NCBI GenBank assembly: GCA_004431415.1
Contig: QPMI01000404.1
Location: 1-64,000, forward strand
DNA: 64,000 bases
Reading direction: 5' to 3'
From: Cyanophora paradoxa
Lineage: Eukaryota; Glaucocystophyceae; Cyanophorales; Cyanophoraceae
Both the position numbers and the translations under genes were made by a program. The notes beneath the pieces were generated by a model. The model saw nothing but the letters and a program-made list of their open reading frames with translations, did no database searches and was not told the DNA's origin. This document shows positions 33,949 through 40,611 of the stretch, one piece after another; within the stretch, counting starts at the first letter, position 1; each line of letters opens with the position of its first letter.

Positions 33949-35715
33949 ATTCCCGGTATCATGGTTGTGATCAGCTTTTTTCTCCCCATTGATCTCCTCT
34001 TTGCAAAGATAACAGTGCGTTGCAGCTCTGTGGAATTCCTTATCGTCCGCAGTCATTACGATTGGCTTTTTCCGTTTCAACAGTTTCCAAAGTTTAGGCT
34101 CAATTTCATCTAGCCAACCCACGAATTCTTCGGCTAAAGCTGCTTCATCAGGACCCGATTTCTTAAACCAAAGTGGTTCACGCAATCCCTTCCCGATGAT
34201 CTGGCATCCGATTGCAGCGAGCTCATTCTTTGACAAGTCTACTGTAGTTTTCTTCTTCTTCTTTTGCGAGTTCGCTTGCGTGCCGCTATCACTAATCGCT
34301 TTAAAACGAGTCTCTGTATCAAAGCTGCCAATCAAACGAGCGCGAATAGTCTTGGCGAAATCCATAAACTTCAAATTATGTTTTCCCTCCTTCGGAAGCT
34401 TATCGGCAACAAGCTCAGTTCTCTCAAGACAGCGGTCGAATTTCATGTGATTATCGTATGCAGACTCACTCGAGAATGCACGCTGGCAGGCGAGGCATAT
34501 CTTTTTAGCATGCTCATTGGCCGATCTCAATAACCGACTAACGTTCTTAACCCAGACGTAGTGCCCGACGTGCTCCGCATTTTCTCGAGGGATATACAGC
34601 AAAACGATTGCGTCGTTTGAGCCTGAGAAATAAACAAGCGAGACTTTTCCCTCATCGTCATCAGAAGGCATGTAAATGCACAACTTTAGATCGTTTGCAG
34701 CTTCGAAGCGTCTGAAGATATTCGAGTCTAGCGGCGTCGGCTCAGGGATCATCGTCCAGTCGTATTTGGAAGCGTGCTCTCGATAGTGCGTTAGGTCTCG
34801 CGCATCAGCACCTGTGGGGGGAGGATGCAGAGCGGCCAGCACAGCGTACTTGAAGCATTGACCTTCGGGCGAGTTCGGATTGATTGCGCATTTCTTGTTC
34901 TTTATCCAAGTCGGGATTTCAACGGTATTGCGAGCTCCTCCGATTAATCGCAGATGCATGAGTGTATGAACTCTCACGTCCAGATAAGTCACCAGCTCCC
35001 AGCTGTCATTTGAGTGCTCCACAATGTTATCGATTTCAATCATGTGCCTGAGGAGAACCTCGGACAGATCCTCGCCAGGCAATATCCGCTTGTAATCTGG
35101 CTCAAAGATTCTAGGCCTAGAGAACGTCTCATGGACCTCCCCGTTGATGATCTCGATTTTCTTGAATTGACCCCAGGCAGAAACCTTCATGATGATTCCC
35201 TGGTCTCTCTCGTTTGCATCAGCTACCCGCCGAGTCAGATATTCGACGAAGCCATCTCGAAATTCTGAGTTCGTACGCACGAGTGCTGCGAGAGATTGGA
35301 CTGGCTGCAGTTCGATAGGAATACGGTCCGTCACTGTATCGGAAACTCCATTCAAAGCAGTCGTTCTCACATAGAACTGGTGCGATCCGGCGACAACACG
35401 CACCTGCTGACCTTCGGGATCTGGTTCGTAGCCAGGTAGCTCATCGTAGGCCATAGCTCGGTCCGCTGCGATACTGATTGGCGCAGCTCTCTCTGAGATA
35501 CGACGCCTCGGTCTAAAGTTCAGCGTTTTCAGAGCGTCGACGATAATCTTGTACTTTTGAATTGTCGTAAACCTAGCCCGAGAGCTGGCCGCCGCAATTC
35601 TCAGAATTTTATTTTCAAACACACTTGTTATAACTCCCTGCAAGCGCAAAGCAACGGCATCCGCGAACAGTCTCTGCTTGATTTCATTCAACGCCCGGCG
35701 CTGTGACGTCGACAT
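33943..35715 (-). CDS. Protein-primed DNA polymerase B, N-terminal part
   Basis: 590 residues from ATG 35715. The N-terminal about 290 residues have no recognised domain. WIKNKKCAINPNSPEGQCFK and DYW-like elements mark the conserved start of polinton polymerases. A C2H2-like finger CLACQRAFSSESAYDNHMKFDRC follows, then Exo I SFDTETRF, and finally CYLCKEE...DHNHDTG, the first half of the HNH/EndoVII-like insertion. The frame stops at TAG 33943, in the middle of that finger, and continues one base back in 31604-33948. Hence a one-base deletion, a sequence error or a -1 frameshift. The slippery site is not a canonical heptamer, so deletion or error is favoured. Confidence 0.85.
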   Translation of the reverse strand: MSTSQRRALNEIKQRLFADAVALRLQGVITSVFENKILRIAAASSRARFTTIQKYKIIVDALKTLNFRPRRRISERAAPISIAADRAMAYDELPGYEPDPEGQQVRVVAGSHQFYVRTTALNGVSDTVTDRIPIELQPVQSLAALVRTNSEFRDGFVEYLTRRVADANERDQGIIMKVSAWGQFKKIEIINGEVHETFSRPRIFEPDYKRILPGEDLSEVLLRHMIEIDNIVEHSNDSWELVTYLDVRVHTLMHLRLIGGARNTVEIPTWIKNKKCAINPNSPEGQCFKYAVLAALHPPPTGADARDLTHYREHASKYDWTMIPEPTPLDSNIFRRFEAANDLKLCIYMPSDDDEGKVSLVYFSGSNDAIVLLYIPRENAEHVGHYVWVKNVSRLLRSANEHAKKICLACQRAFSSESAYDNHMKFDRCLERTELVADKLPKEGKHNLKFMDFAKTIRARLIGSFDTETRFKAISDSGTQANSQKKKKKTTVDLSKNELAAIGCQIIGKGLREPLWFKKSGPDEAALAEEFVGWLDEIEPKLWKLLKRKKPIVMTADDKEFHRAATHCYLCKEEINGEKKADHNHDTGNI

Positions 35716-35874
35716 TTCTTTTTTGAATAGAGCTGATATTATTTTTGAGACATCAACGCGCTTCAGCGCCGAGATTGCTGGGCAGAAACCGTTCTACTAT
35801 TAGAGATCGCGATTCATTTAAGTCATGCAGATCACGCTCGGTGAGCGAAAAAGAAACGGGGGCCGGGCTTCGAT

Positions 35875-36204
35875 CTACGCCGCCGTCTCCCTTGCTGCTA
35901 ACTTCGCAAGCCGCTGCTTCTCTCGCCATTGCCGGTTGCATTCCTTTGCACGCTCACGCTTCTCGGGGTCGCTCAGATATTTCCGACGCCTGGCTCGCTC
36001 CTTCTCTCGATACTGCTCGATGTTTTGCAGGCGCTTGATCCTTTGCATTTTCAGAAACTCATCATGAGGCATCACTTCTTTCTCGTATACCCTTACGACC
36101 AGCACTTTGACCTTCCTTGGCTGAAGGCAGGAGTGCGAAGCACAAGTAGCTTCTTGCCTACGGTCATCTTGTGCCTTGCACTGCTCCATCTCATAGCCGC
36201 TCAT
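35875..36204 (-). CDS. Small charged coiled-coil protein of the polinton
   Basis: 109 residues. The C-terminal 60 are highly charged and helical (FLKMQRIKRLQNIEQYREK, RRRKYLSDPEKRERAKECNR). The R-(R/K)-Y-x-x-P/N-E-K-R repeat recalls basic linkers of DNA-binding proteins. Cysteines at residues 9, 21 and 26 may bind metal. It lies just upstream of pPolB on the same strand, 159 bp away. Function unknown: a DNA-binding or terminal-protein-like accessory is possible but not shown. Confidence 0.55.
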   Translation of the reverse strand: MSGYEMEQCKAQDDRRQEATCASHSCLQPRKVKVLVVRVYEKEVMPHDEFLKMQRIKRLQNIEQYREKERARRRKYLSDPEKRERAKECNRQWREKQRLAKLAARETAA

Positions 36205-36304
36205 TATTATCCGCTGAGATTTATTTTTCGAAATATCACGCAGACTTCAACGCCGCGTCGCTTCGCTTGATATTATAAGGGAGTGTTTTCTTTAAGTGCT
36301 GTAA

Positions 36305-36709
36305 ATGAGCGGCTCTGACAGCGAATCATCTTGCGAAAACAATCACGAGAACACTACGATCGAGCTTAGATGGCCCGGCCGCACAATCTTCTCTTCCGCT
36401 GATCGGATCACATTTGGCACTTACAAAGGGTGGTTTTACAAAGAGCTCGTTAAGCTAATGCCGGATTATTGCCTGTGGCTGCTGGATCAGCCTTGGCTTC
36501 CTCCCTTCGATCGCTCCGTTTTGACAAAGCTTTTAACCGCCGGAGGCAAGGCTCACGGCTTGGCGGGTGCCGTTTCCGTCCGACAAAGCGTGCAAATGCC
36601 GAAGCCGCCAAAGAAGAAGCCTTGTCGACTGCGTAAACACGCTCAAACCCTGAAGCGTTGTAGACCAATATCTGGAACGAGTGACCCCATTCCAGGTGCA
36701 GACGCTTGA
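36305..36709 (+). CDS. ExoX-C / DUF3820-like small protein
   Basis: 134 residues from ATG 36305. Residues about 34-78 (TFGTYKGWFYKELVKLMPDY, WLLDQPWLPP) match the pattern G-K/T-Y-K-G...P-D/E-Y-C-x-W-L-L, recalled from the C-terminal domain of exodeoxyribonuclease X and DUF3820 proteins, where it occurs beside nucleases. A basic tail follows. No nuclease domain is present, so it may be an adaptor or DNA-binding protein. Its tail overlaps the tail of the ATPase gene on the other strand by 260 bp; the conserved part does not overlap that of the ATPase. The start is 100 bp from the divergent gene 35875-36204. Confidence 0.65.
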   Translation: MSGSDSESSCENNHENTTIELRWPGRTIFSSADRITFGTYKGWFYKELVKLMPDYCLWLLDQPWLPPFDRSVLTKLLTAGGKAHGLAGAVSVRQSVQMPKPPKKKPCRLRKHAQTLKRCRPISGTSDPIPGADA

Positions 36710-37238
36710 GCTCCTCTCGAGTCATTCCTGCATTATATTCATCGAAGCAGCAGTTGAATTCTTTTATGTTGCTAAGAATGCTGGAAAAGCAGACGTACTC
36801 ACAATTGCGCCTGATTGTGGGGCTGATCCCGCACAGCCGCTGCGTGGTTATCAGCAGCGATATTCGGTAGTGCCTTCCCGATGTAAATAGCTTCTGCAGC
36901 AGCCGGTTGTTGTGCACATTGATGCTAAAATCGTCAAGCAGATCATCTAAGATAACCGCTGTTATCGGGGCCGGCTTGCCTCCGGCGATTAAACTTTTTT
37001 GACGATGCAGCAGATTAAATACGATCTCTTCTTCCCAGCCTTCACAAATGTTCTCCTTGCGGGTTACATCGTTCCATTGACCTGTAAAAGCCGTTGAGCT
37101 GAAGATATATATCTCGGACAGCTGATCCGCCGTTTTTGCAAGAAGATGCTTCAAATAAGTAGACTTGCCTGTGTTCGTCGGTCCCACCAGGAGGAAGCGC
37201 TTCGGGTGCTCGATTTTGCTTGCATTAAACAGGTTCAT
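36450..37238 (-). CDS. Genome-packaging ATPase (A32/FtsK-HerA type)
   Basis: 262 residues. Walker A GPTNTGKS at residues 19-26, Walker B ITAVILDDLLDD near 92-103, then SGRHYRISLLITTQR (sensor-like) and QILVYNASGFERVYAV near the end of the core. This is the polinton/NCLDV A32-type ATPase, which drives DNA into preformed capsids. The last about 55 residues are Arg/Ala-rich, unconserved-looking and lie opposite the ExoX-C-like gene. The ATG follows the TAG of the capsid gene with no base between (TAGATG), suggesting a shared mRNA with reinitiation, or a promoter inside the capsid gene. Confidence 0.88.
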   Translation of the reverse strand: MNLFNASKIEHPKRFLLVGPTNTGKSTYLKHLLAKTADQLSEIYIFSSTAFTGQWNDVTRKENICEGWEEEIVFNLLHRQKSLIAGGKPAPITAVILDDLLDDFSINVHNNRLLQKLFTSGRHYRISLLITTQRLCGISPTIRRNCEYVCFSSILSNIKEFNCCFDEYNAGMTREELKRLHLEWGHSFQILVYNASGFERVYAVDKASSLAASAFARFVGRKRHPPSREPCLRRLKALSKRSDRREEAKADPAATGNNPALA

Positions 37239-38468
37239 CTAGAAGTTGCTTACTTTAAGGGTCGACATTTGATACGAGTTGATTACGAGCACGTTGTGTC
37301 TGAGGACAAAGAAATCGACGACAGCTGGGGCAGCATTGGTGCAGCCGGACACGGTGAGAGTACAGTAGCTGCTGCTGCTATTATAAAAGTCGTGATAACC
37401 AAGGACAGCGTTGTGAAGAGAGTCTTTGCCGCTCTTGGAGAGAACGATTCCATAGACGTTGGCCTCCTCGAATCCTAGAGCAGCATTTCCGGTCGTCGAG
37501 CCTCGGTACTGGCTAGGGATGTGGTAGGCAGCGGAAACAAACCCTGAGATCGGTTTATTGCTGATGTCAATCGCGCGATTGTTGTGATACAATTCAAAGT
37601 CTTCAATCTTAAGGGCACTGCCGTAGCCAGCGAACTCGTTATGCGCACGAGTGTTCAGCTTCGTCGCAGCCCGAACTGTCATCAGCACCGAGTGTACCAG
37701 GCCCGAGACGTTTGCAAGAGAGACTTCGACTGGCTGACCAGCGTCATCGGTTTTAAGCTGACGAGAACGCTTCGTAATCACTTCGGTGAAGGGGATACGG
37801 ATACCACCGTCGCTGTTCGCAGACTTCAACATAGCCTCGGCATCTTCGGCAGGGATATTGGCGAATGAGCACACGAGCGCGGCATCGGACATCGTGGCCA
37901 CCGCATTAGTATCGGTTCCGATGACAGCCGATGAGCGAAAATCGACTTCAATGCTGGGCATATCGGCGAGAGCGAGCAGAGGGAAATGAGCATCATCCCA
38001 GAGCGAGCAGGGGATCTTTACGACGTACTCCCGGCTGGCGTTTTCGATCTCAAGGGCTCCGTCCTTACCGAAGCCGTAGCTTGACGCCATTGCCTGCGAC
38101 TGAGCCACAGAGTTATCGACAAGCGTGGCCACCGTAAGCCAGTCTCCGGGGAGAATCAGCTTGAAGCTCCCGTGGACAAAGCGGATGCTTTCGATGAAGG
38201 CCGAGGCGCCGCAAGGTAGCACCGAGGCTGCGGAACCGCCGGCAACAGCTACCTTGAAATAGAGGGAGACGCCATTGAGCAGTTGCTTCCGGGGAAGATC
38301 GAATGTAACTGTCTGCGCAAATCCGAAGCTGTTTCCGCGGGGTCGAATTGACTCCAGGAACGACTTGAATTTCGGGTTGAGACCAACCGAAAGACCTGGC
38401 GACATGTACAATTCCGAGCTGCCCTTCGTCACGAGCAGTTCTTTCAGAGTGGTTCCAGCGAGTGCCAT
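37239..38468 (-). CDS. Major capsid protein (double jelly-roll)
   Basis: 409 residues, rich in beta-strand-like stretches. The N-terminal part has FAQTVTFDLPRKQLLNG and FIESIRFVHGSFKLILPGDW; the C-terminal part ends VVDFFVLRHNVLVINSYQ, both as in polinton capsid proteins. Position and partners (ATPase directly downstream, penton divergent) support the call. It is shorter than the 500-600 residues often seen, so loops may be small. Trimers would make hexagonal capsomers. The start ATG at 38468 lies 48 bp from the divergent penton start. The identification rests on recalled patterns and context, not a search. Confidence 0.78.
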   Translation of the reverse strand: MALAGTTLKELLVTKGSSELYMSPGLSVGLNPKFKSFLESIRPRGNSFGFAQTVTFDLPRKQLLNGVSLYFKVAVAGGSAASVLPCGASAFIESIRFVHGSFKLILPGDWLTVATLVDNSVAQSQAMASSYGFGKDGALEIENASREYVVKIPCSLWDDAHFPLLALADMPSIEVDFRSSAVIGTDTNAVATMSDAALVCSFANIPAEDAEAMLKSANSDGGIRIPFTEVITKRSRQLKTDDAGQPVEVSLANVSGLVHSVLMTVRAATKLNTRAHNEFAGYGSALKIEDFELYHNNRAIDISNKPISGFVSAAYHIPSQYRGSTTGNAALGFEEANVYGIVLSKSGKDSLHNAVLGYHDFYNSSSSYCTLTVSGCTNAAPAVVDFFVLRHNVLVINSYQMSTLKVSNF

Positions 38469-38516
38469 TTTTCTTATGCTATTATCAAACGAAAATAATC
38501 TTGACGTAATAACAAG
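38469..38516. promoter_or_regulatory. Divergent promoter region of capsid and penton genes
   Basis: Only 48 bp, AT-rich (TTATGCTATTATCAAACG, AATAATC), separate the two opposite ATGs. Both late genes must be driven from here or from within each other. No core motif can be named. Confidence 0.5.
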
Positions 38517-39395
38517 ATGAAAGTGCGTGTTAATATCGACTCAAGAGAGAGGAGCGAAGGGACTCAGACTAATTTCAAATACGTCCTGCCTGAGCCGTTG
38601 ACTAACGTTAAGTCGGTGCGAGTCGCATCGCTGGAACTCTTTCATAATCTTTATAATCTGACAAGCGGAGGTGTCATTACAACGTATACCGATGATCCTG
38701 CGAACGCCACGAAATCGCGGGCTAATAATTTCAAGGCGGGCGTCTACACGGCAACATCTCTTGTGAATTACCTGAACGCCATACTGAAGACACAGCAGTA
38801 CAGCTATAGCGGAAGCACGTTCCAGCTTAAATATCTAGTCGAATTCGATGAGGTAACGATGAGACTGCGCTTCCTATGCGAGGCCCCTTTCGAGCTTGAG
38901 TTCTCTTCGAAAGAATTTGCCGGTCTTCTTGGCTTTCCTGACTCTTTGACCGCCGCTTCTCTGGCGCTGGATACTGCTGAGACTATCGGTGGAATTGAAT
39001 ATACCGACGAGATAGTGAGCGACCGTCCTCTCGACTTCCTTTATCACTCTTACTTGCTGCTGCACATCGCTCAGATTAAGGGTTCGATAAAGACTAGTAA
39101 TCCGTTTACGACGGGGGCGATTGCTAAGATTAACATCGATAGCAAGTTCAACGAGCTCATCAAGTACACAGCAGACGATAGGACTCCTGTTTCCGGAATA
39201 GCCGGTACCACCGAATTTTCTGAGCTCGATATCAGCCTTCGTTATTTCGATGGCAGCCTAGCGCTTTCAAACACTGATTTCTCTCTCATTCTAGAGTTTG
39301 AATTCGAAGACAGTGAGTATAGCAAGGCCTCGCTGAAGGGTAACATCCGTAGCTCTAACCTCGAATATCAGCCGTTCATGAGGACTTTCGCGTAG
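38517..39395 (+). CDS. Penton (minor capsid) protein
   Basis: 292 residues. It starts VRVNIDSRERSEGTQTNFKY followed by VKSVRVASLELFHNLYNL, the pattern I-x-S-x-D/E-R...F-x-x-x-L-P...V-x-V-x-L-x...-P/F-N-x-x-Y-N recalled from polinton and virophage pentons (single jelly roll). The rest is beta-rich up to SDRPLDFLYHSYLLLHIAQI and DISLRYFDGSLALSNTDFSL. It would occupy the five-fold vertices. It stands divergent to the capsid gene and 35 bp before the AT-hook gene. Confidence 0.78.
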   Translation: MKVRVNIDSRERSEGTQTNFKYVLPEPLTNVKSVRVASLELFHNLYNLTSGGVITTYTDDPANATKSRANNFKAGVYTATSLVNYLNAILKTQQYSYSGSTFQLKYLVEFDEVTMRLRFLCEAPFELEFSSKEFAGLLGFPDSLTAASLALDTAETIGGIEYTDEIVSDRPLDFLYHSYLLLHIAQIKGSIKTSNPFTTGAIAKINIDSKFNELIKYTADDRTPVSGIAGTTEFSELDISLRYFDGSLALSNTDFSLILEFEFEDSEYSKASLKGNIRSSNLEYQPFMRTFA

Positions 39396-39430
39396 AGACT
39401 CGCGCATTTATTTCTTATTTAAAATAAAAG

Positions 39431-40099
39431 ATGGAAACCAAGCGTGGACGTGGGAGGCCAAGGAAGATCCCTCTGGATGCTGTCCCTGAGCGAGCTCCTG
39501 CAGATATGAGTGCTCGCCGAGTTCAAACTCTCAGTGGAGACGTTGGTACCTACCCCATCGTTAAGCGAGCTGGACGATCGGATGAGATCGATTTCGCTGC
39601 TGAAGCTGATCTTAACTCGATCTTCGAGCGGGTGCCAAATTCAAGGACTCGTAAGACAAATACTAAGCTGTTGAAGAAATTAGCTGATTCTGAGCTGTAT
39701 GTAAGCGATAATGGGAAAACGAAACGCTTCTTTACCAAGTCGAATGGTAATAAACTCACAACGGTTTCTGCTGTTACGGCTAAGCGGCTGATGGAGGGTA
39801 TTGCTTTGGAAACGAAACTGGATAATCGAATATTGGAGGATAAACCTTCGAAGCAGAAGATTGAAAAAAAGGAAGACCCCGCCGGAGCGGAGATTTCAGT
39901 TGTAAAGAAAGAGTCAGGTTCAAGCCTGCTCGAGAGGACCGCTGAGCTCGCTGAGAGCAATGCGACAGAGATGCCCACCGCTAACAAATCGATCCTGCGG
40001 ATTGCGAGCAGCTCAGAAGAACCCGTCTCGGTTGTCCCAGTCAAGCCGATGGCTGCTGGATTTCGGCCTCTGGCTGTGATGCTTCGACGTTGGGAGTAG
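39431..40099 (+). CDS. AT-hook protein of the polinton
   Basis: 222 residues, basic at the N-terminus with KRGRGRPRKIP, a classic AT-hook that binds the minor groove of AT-rich DNA. The middle (NTKLLKKLADSELYVSDNGK, TTVSAVTAKRLMEGIALE) is helical and the end is acidic/serine-rich. No other domain recognised. It may be a core or DNA-condensing protein, as small basic proteins are in adenovirus-like particles; this is inference from position after the penton. The end overlaps the AP2 frame by 59 bp. Confidence 0.6.
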   Translation: METKRGRGRPRKIPLDAVPERAPADMSARRVQTLSGDVGTYPIVKRAGRSDEIDFAAEADLNSIFERVPNSRTRKTNTKLLKKLADSELYVSDNGKTKRFFTKSNGNKLTTVSAVTAKRLMEGIALETKLDNRILEDKPSKQKIEKKEDPAGAEISVVKKESGSSLLERTAELAESNATEMPTANKSILRIASSSEEPVSVVPVKPMAAGFRPLAVMLRRWE

Positions 40100-40304
40100 G
40101 AAAGTTCAGGCGTAGGAAAGGACGGTCTTCCTCAGAGATATGCTGTAGGGCGTAGGCATCGCGAGCTCTGGCAGCGGCCTCGGCAGTGGGATAGCTTCCA
40201 ATGATCTTACGTTTTCCATTGATTGTCAACTGTGCTCTCCACTTGTTATCGCGTTTATGCAACGACACTCCAATGTAGCCTGATGTATTATTCCGACCAA
40301 TCAT
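40041..40304 (-). CDS. AP2-domain protein, remnant of an HNH-AP2 endonuclease
   Basis: From ATG 40304 the protein has 87 residues with NNTSGYIGVSLHKRDNKWRA, GKRKIIGSYPTAEAAARARD and a short tail: a complete AP2 DNA-binding domain of the viral/homing-endonuclease type. The frame is open upstream to 40427 and encodes NADENLILVSHTARA, like the linker after an HNH nuclease (N-x-x-E-N-L-x-x-V). The HNH catalytic part is missing: the frame runs into the terminal inverted repeat. It may be a DNA-binding protein now, or non-functional. AP2 domains occur in plants, apicomplexans, phages and giant viruses. Confidence 0.7.
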   Translation of the reverse strand: MIGRNNTSGYIGVSLHKRDNKWRAQLTINGKRKIIGSYPTAEAAARARDAYALQHISEEDRPFLRLNFPTPNVEASQPEAEIQQPSA

Positions 40305-40368
40305 CCCGCTTATCGCACGCGCAGTGTGTGAGACAAGAATCAAGTTCTCATCCGCATTGTTTAGTCGG

Positions 40369-40605
40369 TTAATTATGAGCTGTGGTTCATCTAGGAATTC
40401 GTTTTTTAAATCGTTACCCCACGCCAAATTTCGTTACTACACGCCAAATCTCTTTTCAGACGATTTTGCGACTAGCTATGACCCTGAATGCTCTATATGA
40501 GTCAGGTTGCAATCAGACACCGCTAACGTGATGACGAGGGGATGGGGTGGCGGATGACGGCGAAGAGGCCCAGTCCCGTAGAGTGGGCACAAAGTGGATT
40601 TTTTT
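40369..40605 (-). repeat. Polinton right terminal inverted repeat
   Basis: Reverse complement of 30331-30567; differences noticed at two positions only (near 40484 and 40415). It ends in GGATTTTTTT before the target duplication. Confidence 0.92.
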
Positions 40606-40611
40606 CCCATC
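40606..40611 (+). repeat. Target-site duplication of the polinton, right
   Basis: CCCATC, identical to 30325-30330. Confidence 0.9.

Larger units (their letters stand above)
30331..40605. mobile_element. Polinton (Maverick-like) element, 10,275 bp, complete
   Basis: Bounded by 237-bp terminal inverted repeats and a 6-bp target duplication. It encodes rve integrase, pPolB, a charged coiled-coil protein, an ExoX-C-like protein, packaging ATPase, major capsid, penton, an AT-hook protein and an AP2 protein. Integrase and pPolB lie on the minus strand at the left; capsid genes diverge from a 48-bp spacer. No adenovirus-type maturation protease or helicase is found, and the element is shorter than the 15-20 kb of classical polintons. 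Capsid plus ATPase genes imply that it can form particles, so it is a virus-like element of this protist. One frameshift in pPolB is the only obvious damage. Confidence 0.92.
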
